The position numbers and the translations under genes are program-made. Of a stretch of DNA of 64,000 bases, positions 35,167 to 46,258 are shown one piece after another (position 1 is the first letter of the stretch; every line of letters starts with the position of its first letter). The notes beneath the pieces are model-generated. The model had not been told where the DNA came from and did no database searches. It saw nothing but the letters and a program-made list of their open reading frames with translations. The stretch comes from Asterias amurensis (lineage: Eukaryota; Echinodermata; Asteroidea; Forcipulatida; Asteriidae): positions 15,482,181-15,546,180 of the forward strand of contig NC_092657.1 in NCBI RefSeq assembly GCF_032118995.1, written 5' to 3'.

Positions 35167-35491
35167 GTGTGGCGGTTTTAGCTTTCCGGCGTGTTCAGTT
35201 TTCCGGGTGACTTGTCAGATACCTCCGCGAGTACCCTGGCTTGTACTGTAGTTCTCTCAGCAGTGACCCCACATTGTTTATATCACGATTCTTTTCTGTG
35301 TAGTCACATAATCTCTTGCCCCACGCTTTACATGTATTCATGGGTAAAACTTCAGGCAGGTCACACTCTGCTTGCATAACAAAACAACTCATACGATCCA
35401 CGCCTTTTTCCGCTAGTTGTACTCGACTCGTGGACGCCGCCATGACAGCTACCGGAGGGTAACGAATGACTCCATACGGCACTAAAAATGG
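35167..35491. mobile_element. TIR element with exon-like ORF (unit 1, truncated)
   Basis: Left end GTGTGGCGGTTTTAGC. The element is cut at 35491 by the duplication breakpoint, so its right end is missing. It keeps a 23-bp stretch lost from the complete copy at 39892-40295. Confidence 0.75.
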
Positions 35492-36067
35492 TCAAAAGTG
35501 CCACTGAAAAGGTCATTCACGCATGTGTTACTTCTCGTCTTGACAACGGCAATGCTCTTCTCATACAGTCTTCCTAACAACCAGATTTCTCGACTTCAAC
35601 GGCTCCAAAATACTGCTGCCCGCATTGTGACACTGTCTAGAAAATCCTGTTATATCACCCCAATTCTGAAACAACTACACTGGCTCCCTATCTCTCAACG
35701 AATCATCTTCAAGCTGGCTCATTGTCCACAAAGCTCTTGATGAAAAGGCTTCCCACAATATTTCTGCTTCAAGTTTACACTCCATCAAGGAATCTACGAT
35801 CAAGTTCTATGCTTCTCTTCATTGAACCCAACTCTCGACACTCATGGGGTGACATGTCTTTTTCTTCAGCCGCGTCATGCATCTGGAACTCTCTACCACT
35901 TGATCTTAGAGGCAAAACAGCTCCTTCAGCTGCTAGTAGTGGAGTGAGGCATTGAGCGAGGTGCTTGCTGGTCTAGCTGGCGATCACGTTTGATCCCTAG
36001 CTTCACCAGCATGCACCTCATTCAGCAGATTGCGCTTGCGCAATGGGTAGTTACGAAAAAGTACATT

Positions 36068-36309
36068 GGGTGCGTTCGTTTAGCTTCCCTGGGTCGACCC
36101 CGGTCTGTCCCGATACGTTCGAAGAGCTTTGGCGGAGCTCACCCTGGTCAGCCCCCAGTGCCCTGCTAGTGGAGTGGGTCACTTGGGGTGACCTGAGGTG
36201 CGTGCCGTCACCACGAGAGGGCGAGTGTGATTGTTCGATTAGCTCATGGCAGGGGCCCACCCGAGTGAGCACTGCGGGGTCGACCCAGGGAAGCTTATCA
36301 AACGCACCC
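36068..36309. mobile_element. TIR element with GGGTGCGTTCG ends (unit 2)
   Basis: Duplicate of 31341-31582 with no difference seen. Confidence 0.7.
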
Positions 36310-36664
36310 GTTGAAGATGGCGGCGCGTGCAGGACAATTGAGACATGTGAGATAACTTCCAGTGCCCTATTTTAGCCTGATGTAAGCACAAAATAGCGTT
36401 GCTAAGCAGAAGCTTGTTGCCAGCCCAAACTACCTTTAGTTTGCGTTTTTGTGGCAGCAGGCAGCCGATCAAAATTTTGCTAATCAAATAAATTTGTCAA
36501 ACAGTACTTTTTGCTAAACAGCTTTATGGAAATTGGCCCTGGTGACGAACGGGGTAAAGCAAGGCTGCGCAGTGCAACTGAGTTGTCTATGACGGTTTAA
36601 AGAGACACATGCAACGTAACTGTTCTATCATATTTAGTCCAGTTCATCAATACATAATTGGAAG

Positions 36665-37067
36665 TGTCGTGGCACGAGCGGTTATGAGCACCGAATTCAA
36701 ACTATGATGTTTCTGATTAGCAGAGTGTGGGTTCGAATCTCCAGCCGTGACACTTGTGTCCTTAAGCAAGACACTTAACCATTGCTTCGTCCTTCGGATG
36801 GGACGTAAAGCCGTTGGTCCCATGTGTTGTGTAACGCATGCAAACTAACACAGTGCACTTTTCGAAAAGAGAAGGGGCTCGCCCGGTGATCCTGGCTGTG
36901 GCTGCTGTATGCGCCGTAGCACCCTGTAAACCATTAGAAGGTGCTAAGTAATTGTGTCTCAAAATTCATCACTGCAATTACCTATCTTCCTGAAATGTTG
37001 TATATTATACTCAGCGCCTTGAGTACCTTGTTTGGTAGAGACGTGCGCTATATAAAACTTCGATATT
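36665..37067 (+). mobile_element. tRNA-derived SINE (unit 2)
   Basis: Duplicate of 31938-32340; one visible change (GGGGCTCGCC for GGGGTTCGCC). Confidence 0.85.
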
Positions 37068-37307
37068 AGTATTATAGTATTGCCTAGAATGACTATACAA
37101 TGCATTTAAATAAATTGACAGAAGAACTATTGGACCTTAAAGTCCTCCATACCATTTTTCAACACCAATCCTGGACGACCAACAAATTATTTTCGACATT
37201 TAAAAAAAAAACAAAATGGGTCGTAAACTACTTTGAGTGCTACCAGTTTTTACTGGTGTTCGATTATCACACAATGCTGTATGTAAATTAATGACATCAA
37301 TATAAAC

Positions 37308-37434
37308 CAGAAGGGAAACTGACTGGGTAAATTTTAAAATGACTTTTGGGGGTTAACAAAGAATTGACTAGAGTGGGATTCGAACCAAATACCTCCGGAT
37401 TAACGTGCCGGCGCTCTACCAACTGAGCTATGTA
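37308..37434 (-). mobile_element. tRNA-Asn-like SINE head (unit 2)
   Basis: Duplicate of 32580-32706. Confidence 0.6.
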
Positions 37435-37486
37435 GCCATATGTTGGCGTTGTCCCTATAAAATTATCAAACTTACATATATTATAC

Positions 37487-37627
37487 CTGTTAATGTAAGG
37501 ATGAAGGTGAGGGCGTATAAATTGGGTTGTAATGACGCAGTTATCATGGAGATACCAGCAACTAATCCACTCACTGTCAACACAGTCCTGGCGCCAAATC
37601 TCTCCTTTAGGGGCGTTGCTATGATGG
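37487..37627 (-). CDS. SLC16-like transporter, exon 2 (copy b)
   Basis: Same 141 bp, splice sites and 47 residues as 32760-32900, with no base difference seen. It lies nearer exon 1. With both copies spliced in, the protein would gain a second copy of helix 3 and its loop in frame, which should disturb the 12-helix fold, so one copy is presumably used or the duplication is not real. The identity argues for a very recent event or for a haplotype placed twice by the assembly. Confidence 0.85.
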
Positions 37628-37919
37628 CTTTACAAAGAAAGGGGGAAAAATACAGCAAAACAGACAGATGAAATAAACTTTTTTTTTCAGACGATACCTC
37701 GAGTCAATACATCAGAGCAGAACAAACGAATACAATAAGCACAATGGTATGTCGGATAAGCAGATCTTACTAAATAAAATCAAAATCCGCAAAATTTCAA
37801 AACATGGACAACAAATTGCACAATAAAGTATGCAATATTGTTGTTCTGCACAATGCAATTATTTATGTTTTTAATAGTTCTAGTATATATTAAAAAGGGG
37901 TTTCAGTTTGCATTGGGTT

Positions 37920-38213
37920 TTAAAGACACAGTACACTATTGGTACTTGTCAAAGACCAGTCTTCCCACTTGTTGTATCTCAACATTTGCATATAATAACA
38001 AACGTGTGAAAATTTGAGCTCAAAATAATGGTCGTTGAAGTTGCGAGATAACTATGCGAGAAAAAACATCCTTGTCACACGAAGGTGTGTGCTTTCAGAC
38101 GCTTGATTGAGGGAACCGGTCCTCACAATGTTTTATATACCATCAACCTCTCCCATTATATACTCGTTACCAAGTTATTTTGAGTAATTACCAATAGTGT
38201 CCACTGCCTTTAA
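37920..38213 (+). mobile_element. MITE family 1 (unit 2)
   Basis: Duplicate of 33194-33487. Confidence 0.8.
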
Positions 38214-38218
38214 AACAA

Positions 38219-38598
38219 TTAAAGCCATTGCACACTTTCGGTAAACAGTATTGTCCAAAAGCCCACACTACGTGTGGACCATATATATATAAAAAACCGA
38301 ACCTGTGCAAATTTAGGTTCGAATTTTTCATCGGAGTCGGGAGATAATCACGGGAAAACCCACCCTTGTTTCCGCACGTGTCGCCGTGTCATGACATGTG
38401 TTTATAATAAATCCGTAATTCTCGATATCGAGGATTGATATTGTTTTAATGTTTTCTCAAAAAGTAAAGCATTTCATGGAATAATATTTTTAAGAGAAGT
38501 CTTTCACCGTTACCTTATGTAAACCCTGTAAGTTATTTGTAAATCTGTGAACGTTATGTTTTTTTTTGTTCTGTTCCGAAAGTGTCCAATGGCCTTAA
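38219..38598 (+). mobile_element. MITE family 2 (unit 2)
   Basis: Duplicate of 33493-33873 with a shorter T run. Confidence 0.85.
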
Positions 38599-38996
38599 AG
38601 GTAATTGAAGGTTGGGATTTCAAAAGACGATCATTATTTGGGTAAAGAAAAGAACCACTGATTATTTAACATAATTTGCCGATTAAAACAAAATCAATAG
38701 ACATAATTTTTAATCTTTGAGAACAAGTTTAATAAATATTAAATGGAGTTTTGGAAATAATGTTTGTATAGACACTAAATTCAAAGACGAGTTTGTTTTC
38801 CTTCACATTGACACAAAGGAAATTGTTGGTCAATTGGAGCTCAATATTTATGACTTTATAAAATATATAATATCAACAACTTTAAATTGAATACAAAATA
38901 AATCAACACAAGATTTGCGGTTCGTGTTGGAACGGATACACGTGAACAAATGTCGACGGAAAAAGGGAGCATGTGGGGCCTAAAACTGAACTTACT

Positions 38997-39381
38997 TTAA
39001 GGCAGTGGACACTGTTGGTTACTACTCAAAATAATTATTAGCATAAAAACTTACTTGGTAACAAGCAGTGGAGAGCTGTTGATAGTATAAAACATTGTGA
39101 GAAACGGCTCCCTCTGAAGTTACGTAGTTTTCGAGAAAGAAGTAGTTTTCCACGAATTTAATTTAAATACCTCAGAATTATGTTTTGTGGTACCGAAATC
39201 AAGCATCTGAAAACTTTTTGTGACAATTTTTTTTTTTTTTTTTTTTTTCATTATTATCTCGCAACTTCGTTGACCAATTGAGTTCAAATTTTCACAAGTT
39301 TGTTACTTTGTGCATATGTTAAGATACACCAAGTAAGAAGACTGGTCTTTGACAATTACGAAAAGTGTTCAATGTCTTTAA
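38997..39381 (-). mobile_element. MITE family 1 (unit 2)
   Basis: Duplicate of 34272-34656. The internal T-rich stretch has become an unbroken poly(T) at about 39229-39248. Confidence 0.8.
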
Positions 39382-39539
39382 GAAACAAATGTAATCGAAA
39401 CCCCAAGAACATGATTCACGAAAAGAACACATGTGGTTTCGGCGGAATGTAGTTACCCTCTCCCCAAAAAGAGAACTAAACTAAGCCAATAAAGTATCTA
39501 AACACTCACAAATGGTCATATATATCGGAATCTCAAATA

Positions 39540-39891
39540 GTATCATAATAATGTAGTTATAGCGCATTTTCCATATACATGTTCAAATGCGCTTGACAGA
39601 GAAATTGTTAACAGAACAGGTGAGTTTTGAGCAGTGTTTTGAACATATTGACAGATTGTTGATTACGAAGAGACATTGGTAGCTTATTCCACAATTTGGG
39701 AGCGGCAGTAGTGAAGGCTCTATCACCAAGTGTGGGTAGCATCTTGGGAGATGGGTGGTTCAGCGTGATGCCTTGAGAGGAGCGAAGGGAGTAGCGGGAT
39801 GGTTGCACGATGTTATAAGTTCAGATAGGTAGGGAGGAGCTAGACCGTGGATGCATTTGAAGGTGAGAAGGAGAACTTTGTATTCAATCCG
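39540..39891 (-). mobile_element. CR1-like LINE 3' fragment (unit 2)
   Basis: Duplicate of 34815-35166. Here the LINE continues on the far side of the TIR element, at 40298-40400. Confidence 0.8.
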
Positions 39892-40295
39892 GTGTGGCGG
39901 TTTTAGCTTTCCGGCGTGTTCAGATACCTCCGCGAGTACCCTGGCTTGTACTGTAGTTCTCTCAGCAGTGACCCCACATTGTTTATATCACGATTCTTTT
40001 CTGTGTAGTCACATAATCTCTTGCCCCACGCTTTACATGTATTCATGGGTAAAACTTCAGGCAGGTCACACTCTGCTTGCATAACAAAACAACTCATACG
40101 ATCCACGCCTCTTTCCGCTAGTTGTACTCGACTCGTGGACGCCGCCATGACAGCTACCGGAGGGTAACGAATGACTCCATACGGCACTAAAAATGGACTA
40201 CTTTCGCTGACTGAGCGCAGGCATAGCATAACGTAATGCTACCGTATTTGGTCATTCGGAAAACTGAACACAGCGGAAAGTTGAAACCACCACAC
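39892..40295. mobile_element. 404-bp TIR element inserted in the LINE, complete
   Basis: GTGTGGCGGTTTTAGCTTTC at the left faces GAAAGTTGAAACCACCACAC at the right; pairing continues inward (about 36 of 45 positions). Removing it and one copy of a flanking CG (39890-39891 and 40296-40297) restores the LINE frame ..LNWLPIRSRIEYK.., so the insertion is exact with a 2-bp target duplication. The superfamily is undetermined. Confidence 0.85.
39928..40148 (-). CDS. Exon-like ORF inside the TIR element, unknown
   Basis: From ATG at 40148 the frame reads MAASTSRVQLAERGVDRMSC, FVMQAECDLPEVLPMNTCKA, WGKRLCDYTEKNRDINN and on to KPGYSRR, where AG-GTATCT looks like a splice donor; otherwise the frame stops at 39903. 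I do not recognise it. The copy at 35204-35439 differs by Lys for Arg. It could be the first exon of a transposase or a captured host exon. Confidence 0.45.
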
Positions 40296-40297
40296 CG

Positions 40298-40400
40298 CGA
40301 CCTGATGGGTAGCCAGTTTAATTGACGTTTGATGTGTTTCATGTGCACAAAATTAGATAATTAATCCGATGCACAGTTATCTTCTGCACATGTTGATGCC
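40298..40400 (-). mobile_element. LINE remnant continuing across the TIR element
   Basis: The minus strand reads HIKRQLNWLPIRSR, directly upstream of the fragment at 39540-39891. Cut on its other side by the next element. Confidence 0.75.
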
Positions 40401-41483
40401 TACACTCTAAAAAAGAAGTGTAAAAACTTGCTGAGTAAATGTGCTGGGTACGAAAGTTGAGTACCTTCTTACGCAATGTTGGGCAACGAGGCGATTTGGC
40501 TTGTGCCCCGAGAAGGTAACTTGTACCTTTTTAAGTTGCATACAAAAATTAGCCAGTGAAATCAACTTATGTGTACAAAAACACATTTTCCTCGCCACAG
40601 GGTCAAGTTTACCTTGCGACGTACTAAAAAATGCTCTTTTTGTGGTAAAATGTTGCACGTAATTGGGTAAACTGCTCCTCGTGGAAACCATTTTACCCAT
40701 AATGCAAAGTGCACATTACACACACACGGACGTATCGTACAAGTCGCATGGCACAAGTCATAATCAAAGATGGATGGGGTGGACGTAATTCTGATGTTGC
40801 AGGTCGTTGATGTCTGATGTTCATTTAACCACGGTTGTCAAGAGATAATTTTGGCTTTATGGTAGATAGTTTGTTTGAGGAACAACAGTCTGTTGAAGGG
40901 AGAAATGCATCACCAGGAAAGACGCGGATAGTAGCTTCAACAATTTCGTCAATAACAGGTCTGGCAAAACCAACCGGCTCTTTTCAGAGCCAAAACCGCT
41001 TCTAAAAAGAGATTGTTACATGTAGTCTGCTCGCAAGACTTTTGTGTTCGTGTTTCACCCCCTGAATGTACAAAAACTCTCCGGTCGTTTTATGCAAGGT
41101 TATTATTAGGTTGTGATCACCATAGATTAATCGGAAATTATACTGTCCAGTCCAATTCAATGTATATGGCTTTTTTTTAAATGTTTTTTTTTTAGTGTCC
41201 GTGTTTGCTACAAAAATGCATTACTTCTTTTTTACTTAACACTATGGGTTATGGTGCTAAACTACTGAGTAAATGGGTAGTCGATTGTTGGGTACATTTT
41301 GACACAACAAAGTTGGGTAAGAAATTTGACGCATAGTTGGGTAGCCGTTTTACACAGAAATTGAGTAAATTACGACGCAACCCCTGTTGCGTAGCGTTTT
41401 ACCCTCCAAACGACCATGTTCCCTCTTGAACACCACAAAGAGTAAAATTTTACGCAACATTGGGTATTTTTTCTTAAAGTGTA
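40401..41483. mobile_element. TIR element with TACACTCTAAAAAA ends
   Basis: TACACTCTAAAAAAGAAGTG at the left, TTTTTTCTTAAAGTGTA at the right. The inner flanks hold many copies of a short GTTGGGTA / TTACGCAA motif in both halves. No transposase frame. Inserted in the LINE fragment. Superfamily uncertain. Confidence 0.75.
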
Positions 41484-41553
41484 TGTTGTTGCACTACGAT
41501 GTTGTTTGCCGGATTTATGGGTACTTAAGTGGCTTACGGTCGAAAATAAAAAA

Positions 41554-41699
41554 TTGCAAAAGCCCCTATTCAAGCAAGATCGTTGTTATGTGACTAATGA
41601 GATCAGCATTATTTGTGCCCGCCTTTTAAAACGATTTGTCTGGGTGATGTTTGCGCGAGTTCCCTTCTGGAATTGGGATGAATAGGGGCTTTTGCAACT
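41554..41699. mobile_element. 146-bp miniature TIR element
   Basis: TTGCAAAAGCCCCTATTCA and its exact reverse complement bound a 146-bp stretch with no coding capacity. Confidence 0.75.
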
Positions 41700-41702
41700 T
41701 TT

Positions 41703-41965
41703 GAAATTCGGTTTTGCTAACAAAACAGTTGCTGGCAGTGTAAGCACTCTATGTAATCCACCGTAGACATAAACTGACAAATCTGTAGAAGTTTGAGATC
41801 GATCGGCCATCTGGGTCACGAACAAAAATAGTGAATGACATCGATGGAAGAAAAACAACAAATTGAATAAAACGCTCACTGGGCGATGAACTCCAAACGC
41901 GAAATTATTTATTTCTCACCAAATATGACCTTTCAGTCGAAAAAAACTCAAGGGCAACAAAAAAG
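41703..41965 (+). repeat. Dispersed repeat shared with 62469-62725
   Basis: Both copies share GCTAACAAAACAGTTGCTGG, GAGATCGATCGGCCATCTGG, AATAAAACGCTCA and ATTATTTATTTCTCA in order. Family unknown; ends not defined. Confidence 0.7.
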
Positions 41966-42029
41966 GTGTCAAAATGGGCAGAAGATAACAGTGATTCGAA
42001 TTAATTCATTATTCATAAATACCCCCAGA

Positions 42030-42520
42030 CAGTTTCTCCACTCCTATTGGTGGAGAGCGCGTCACGTGGAGGTGTTTAAACGGTTGATAATGACCAGTGT
42101 TTATAACCGGCTGGCTTCCGCGTGTCAGGCACGCAAGATTATCACGCGGAACGCAATTCATATATATTAGTAACAGCGTGTAACCTACTTCTAAGCGCGC
42201 GCGCGTAATCTATTTATAAGGGCGCGCGCGTACACACAACCCACGCGCAACACACTCTTCACGAAGTTCTTGAAAAAAAAAAATATTTCAAACCTCGAAT
42301 TTTTAACTGTCAAAGTGTCTGTTATTGTGTTTTGTTAACGTTTTTTAACGAAAGGGCATTCATGAACGGGAATAAAAGAGTAGTGACTCGTTCGTAAATG
42401 TCCGTTTAAAACCTTGCAGGATCGTTGCCGTGCGATAAAGGCCATCATCTTCGGTTCGGCAATTCGACCCTGCCGGCTTTAAAAGGCCGTGTAAGAACTC
42501 ATCGCTACCCTTTTATTCCC
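42030..42520. mobile_element. GC-rich foldback with GGGAATAA ends
   Basis: 42368-42520 is bounded by GGGAATAAAAG and CTTTTATTCCC with partly paired arms. Upstream is a GC-rich stretch with GCGCGCGCG runs (42196-42235). The 50.1-50.8 kb region has the same layout: ATTGG, CACGTG, GC-rich, then a GGGAATAA foldback. Confidence 0.6.
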
Positions 42521-42587
42521 TATTTATTTTGCTCAGGTCCCGATCAACTTGTAGGTGTTTAGACTTTATTGGCGCAGTTTATATTAC

Positions 42588-42819
42588 CTGATAATTGTGC
42601 AGCCGCGTCTACAAAAGCAACCATCCAGCCAATCAACCAAGTCGAAGTGACGAACTGTTCTTGTAGGGTAGGTAGCAACATACCAAGACCTTTAGTTATA
42701 GCAGCCCATGCTGCAGAAGACGCAAATAAAGCAAGTACAGCAATCCAACCATGAAGACCCCCTTCTCGTAAAGTTTCCTTTGAAGAGATCAAAACGCGTT
42801 CAAACCAGCCTGGTGGCAT
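42588..42819 (-). CDS. SLC16-like transporter, exon 1
   Basis: Coding start ATG at 42819 and donor GTAATA after CAATTATCAG, phase 1. It encodes 77 residues: a short cytosolic start (MPPGWFERVLISSKETLREG), then GLHGWIAVLALFASSAAWAA as helix 1, KGLGMLLPTLQEQF (the conserved G-x-F/L-x-P-x-L-x-x-x-F stretch) and WLIGWMVAFVDAAAQLS as the start of helix 2. The usual SLC16 signature DGGWGW is altered to EGGLHGW, so this is a divergent member whose substrate cannot be predicted. A TAG after TTTAATCTCATG just upstream of the ATG could be the acceptor of a 5'-UTR intron. Confidence 0.85.
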
Positions 42820-42959
42820 TTTAAGGTTGAGCTACATGAGATTAAACAAAAGTAAACACATTAAGAAGCTCATCGGCCTAAACGATTGCTACCGAAAAGA
42901 TCTGCAAAAAAAATCATTGATATCGAGAAACAAAAACGTTCACTACAGACCAACATGGT

Positions 42960-43240
42960 CGCGAAAGGTCATAACATAACATTACATAACAATTACAGTT
43001 TATAAGGCGCTATTACATCAATATCATAGCGCAGTAGAAAGCATTACAATTGACAAAGCTGACTCTTCATCAGGACTATACGAAATGCAGATTGAGTAAC
43101 AGATTCCCTAATGACAGTTCATAGGGAGATTGTTCCAAATCATTGGCCCAGATACACTGAAAGCTTTTCGACCTTGAACTTTGTTTGCTCGGGGAACATT
43201 CAAGCGAGTGATGTCAAGTGTGGACCAAAAGTCTTACTAT
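42960..43240 (-). mobile_element. CR1-like LINE 3' end
   Basis: The minus strand reads KAFSVSGPMIWNNLPMNC then stop, the characteristic end of CR1-type ORF2, followed by TAGCGCCTTATAAACTG and a short (ATGTT)n-type tail at 42960-42990. Confidence 0.6.
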
Positions 43241-44074
43241 TTCCCCACCACTTTCCAGTTAACATAACAAAAGTGGAAAGAGTCCGGCACAGATATCATT
43301 TTTCGAATTGTATTATCATAAAAACTTTTTCTAAATTTACTACACATTGAGTTGTGTGTATGTGACACTCTTGTAGACAAACTATTCCTGCATTTTGAGC
43401 TAAGCAGCTTCTTTAAATTGGCCTCATCCACAGCATCATTTACCAAAGTATCTTTGCTGATCTAAATTCGGAATACTAGGAACCTCTCTCTGTGCATTGC
43501 ACGCATAAGCAGCAAGCCGGTGTACACTCCGGTAAACATATTCCTCATTAACGTTCTAACTGGTCATCTAAACATCTAAGGAGGTGGTGGCTTACCGTCT
43601 CGTGTTCATCTATAACGTGCCTCGTGACACCAAGGCGACCTCCGGGATGAGACGGGACATAAAACACCGAGTGGGCGGTTCGTGACGCCAAACAATAGGG
43701 GGGCTTTACGTGACGGATGACGGTGGTGCAATCGGGGCTCCCTGGTAACCCAAACCATGTCCGAGTCGTGATGACAACTTAAACCCCTCGGGCGATTATC
43801 CGTGGGCTACGCGGTGGATGCGCAGATCATGTGCATGCTCATTTTCTGGGGCTACTGATTTTTTTTCATCGCGGATTTGGTTTTAAGGAGATGCTTCGTT
43901 TGTGCCCAGCAGGAATAAAACCACAATGTTTTTACCAGTATATTGGTTTACAAATGCATAAATAAACTCTCCTGGAAACTTCCTAATTCGCCTTTACTAA
44001 GATGCAGAATACAAAAACCAATGCAAATTTAACATCTCTTACATCGTTGCGGTACCCGCTGCCAAAACATATGA
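43241..44074. other. No gene recognised
   Basis: Mixed-composition sequence, GC-richer at 43580-43850. No domain, RNA gene or repeat boundary recognised. Confidence 0.35.
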
Positions 44075-44880
44075 TTCGAACTGTCTCTAGCCACCGGGCA
44101 ACCTCGGTATGACCATGGAGGAAGGAATAGAAGGAGCTCGAACGAAGGGACTTCAAAAGTCGAACTGCGGTACCGCGGTCGTTTAAGAACACCTCGTAAT
44201 CACCGACAAACTTTTTTTTTTTTTTTACAGACAATGGGCGAACTGGCGTATGTGAGTTTGCGCGTGCGTACTTGGTTCTTCACTCAATCATGGTGTCGTA
44301 TGTCGTATGGATACAATACAGAAAAAAACAATTTTTTTGAGACCTGATAAAAATTGTGTACACTTGTGCTCACCAAATCGAAAAACACAATTAAATACCA
44401 ACCACCCTCGTGTGCTAATACCCAAATTTTGAACCACCGCTAGTGACCGGAAAGTCAAAAAGAAAAGAAAAAATATGCCATTATGTTTCAGTGAAACACC
44501 ACAAACGGTAAATGAAAACGTGTATATTTACAATTCTTGTCTCCAATGATTCAACTTTACAAGTAGGCAAGAGCGCAGACTGGCGGTACCACACGTTCTG
44601 TACAAAGAAATCTAATCCTGCCCGTTAATCGGCCGTCCAGCTGGAGGTCTCCTATCTTTTTCCACTGGTTAGACGGGGGCATTGTCAGGGTATTCTTTTG
44701 TTACTCTGCGGTTTTGCGGGTCGTTCGAGCTCCTTCTATTCCTTCCTCGATGGTATGACACTGCTTTAGAATTGCAAGGGTCGTGGGTTTGAATCCCACC
44801 CGAGTAACATACCTGTGATATTGTTTTCACATGACTCGGGAAAGTACTGAGTATACAGTGCTAACACACATCGGTGTATA
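44075..44880 (+). mobile_element. tRNA-derived SINE interrupted by a TIR element
   Basis: The SINE head (GCAACCTCGGTATGAC) stops at 44113 and resumes at 44753 with GTATGACACTGCTTTAGAAT, GGGTTTGAATCCCACC, then the body ACTCGGGAAAGTACTGAG and the end ACACACATCGGTGTA. It belongs to the same family as 61228-61385 and the 48.2-49.4 kb array. Confidence 0.75.
44114..44752. mobile_element. 639-bp TIR element with 31-bp ends (P- or hAT-like)
   Basis: CATGGAGGAAGGAATAGAAG... at the left is matched over about 31 bp by the reverse complement at the right end (..CTATTCCTTCCTCGATG), with one mismatch. GTATGAC stands on both sides (44107-44113, 44753-44759), a 7-8 bp target duplication. TIR length, CATG start and duplication size fit the P superfamily; hAT is possible. 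No transposase inside. Confidence 0.8.
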
Positions 44881-45865
44881 AGTTTAAAATGAATAAGAAA
44901 AAGCATCAGGGAAAAAAACAAATTGCGACACCATTGGCTTTAGTAATGCACACAGACAAGATTAATAAAAAACACCGACTCACTCTCCCGACTATGCTGA
45001 CGACAGATTGTTTAAACCATGGCTGACTCTAAAAGTAACAAATCATTTAATACAAATGAATATTGATGACTTTTGGTTGTACTGCTCAACGAAACCATTA
45101 TAAAGATCACGTAGACCATCCAGAAAATTGTAGGCAATAAAGGAAGTTTGGATACAGCCCTTTGGAGACTACCATGCACTCTTTCGAAACCCATTAAATG
45201 AGGATATCGTCAAACTAGGAATTATGGCCACAATCAACAGAACGATGACATATATTTTCCCATAGAGACGTTAAAGTTACCAGTTTATCCTAAAAGCCAA
45301 TAATCGGTTGTAGAATTTCAAAAAGGGTAGCTGCCGTAGACAAAAATGTTAAGTTATACAAAGTGTATAGCTTGTAAAATGAAAGGATCTAAACCATAAA
45401 AATTCTCATTAACAATAATTACCATTAACATTATTTATTGTTTTCTTGCAATGGTAATAGTGGAATGTTTCTGTTCTGCACCGATGCACATATAGCTTTA
45501 CTTCCAACCCGAAGGACTCGTTCTTGGTGCACATGCCCTAGTTCCACCATCAATGACTGAACATTTAACATAGTTTATACGGGGCCCATGCAGCAAAAGC
45601 ATGGCATTTTGTTTTAGGATCCTATTATTTTTGGTTAAACAAGATTTGTCTGCCCTATTTGTGTGTTTGAAAGACTCCACAATAGAATAAGTTTCTGAAC
45701 ATGAAGCCATTCTATCCCGTTTGCCTGAGGAATCAAGAGGTCTCAACTGGGATAATTGGCCCTCCATTATAAATATTCATGAATGCCTTGAGGGGCCAAC
45801 TCGTCTTTTTGCGCATTGGTTTCCAAATATAAATTTATCGGAAAATGATACAGTGTACTGTTCAC
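44881..45865. other. No gene recognised
   Basis: Two minus-strand open frames of 60 and 89 codons (45012-45194, 45498-45767) have no recognisable domain or splice context. Left unassigned. Confidence 0.35.
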
Positions 45866-46258
45866 TTAAAGGAACACGTTGCCTTGGATCGGTCGAGTTG
45901 GTCTTTGAAAAGCGTTTGTAACCGTTTTTTTTATAAAATGCATATGGGTAGAAAGATGTTGTAAAAGTAGAATACAATGATCCACACAAACATGCCTCGA
46001 AACTGCGTGGTTTTCCTTTTACCTCGTCGACTAACACGTCGGCCATTTATGGGGGGTCAAAATTTTGACTCTCATAAATGGCGGACCATGTTAGTTCGTA
46101 CAGTAAAGGGAAAACCACGCAATTTCGAGGCAAACTTGTGTGGATCATTGTATTCTACTTTTAAAACATCTTTCCAACCATATGCATTTTATAAAAAACG
46201 GTTACAAACGCTTTTGTTTTGACCAACTCGTCCGATCCAAGGCAACGTTTTCCTTTAA
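45866..46258. mobile_element. MITE family 3 (foldback), complete
   Basis: TTAAAGGAACACGTTGCC at the left and GGCAACGTTTTCCTTTAA at the right, palindromic centre. The best-preserved ends of the family in this window. Confidence 0.9.

Larger units (their letters stand above)
30765..35491. repeat. Tandem segmental duplication, unit 1
   Basis: Repeated at 35493-40196 with about 20 substitutions and a few short indels seen by eye (under 1 percent). The unit starts inside the LINE RT tail (CAAAAGTGCCACTGAAAAGG) and ends inside a TIR element (GGCACTAAAAATGG). It contains a MITE, a SINE, a tRNA-like unit, SLC16 exon 2, three more MITEs and a LINE 3' fragment. Confidence 0.95.
35493..40196. repeat. 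Tandem segmental duplication, unit 2
   Basis: Second copy of 30765-35491, head-to-tail, with 1-3 bp of filler or microhomology at the junction (ATGG/TCAAAAG). Unit 2 runs into the undisturbed right part of the TIR element, which shows that the right breakpoint lay inside that element. Confidence 0.95.

Noticed and set aside
43111-43446. Protein-coding gene on either strand
   Set aside because: The minus strand of 42960-43240 reads as a CR1-type LINE terminus; the plus-strand frame is its shadow.
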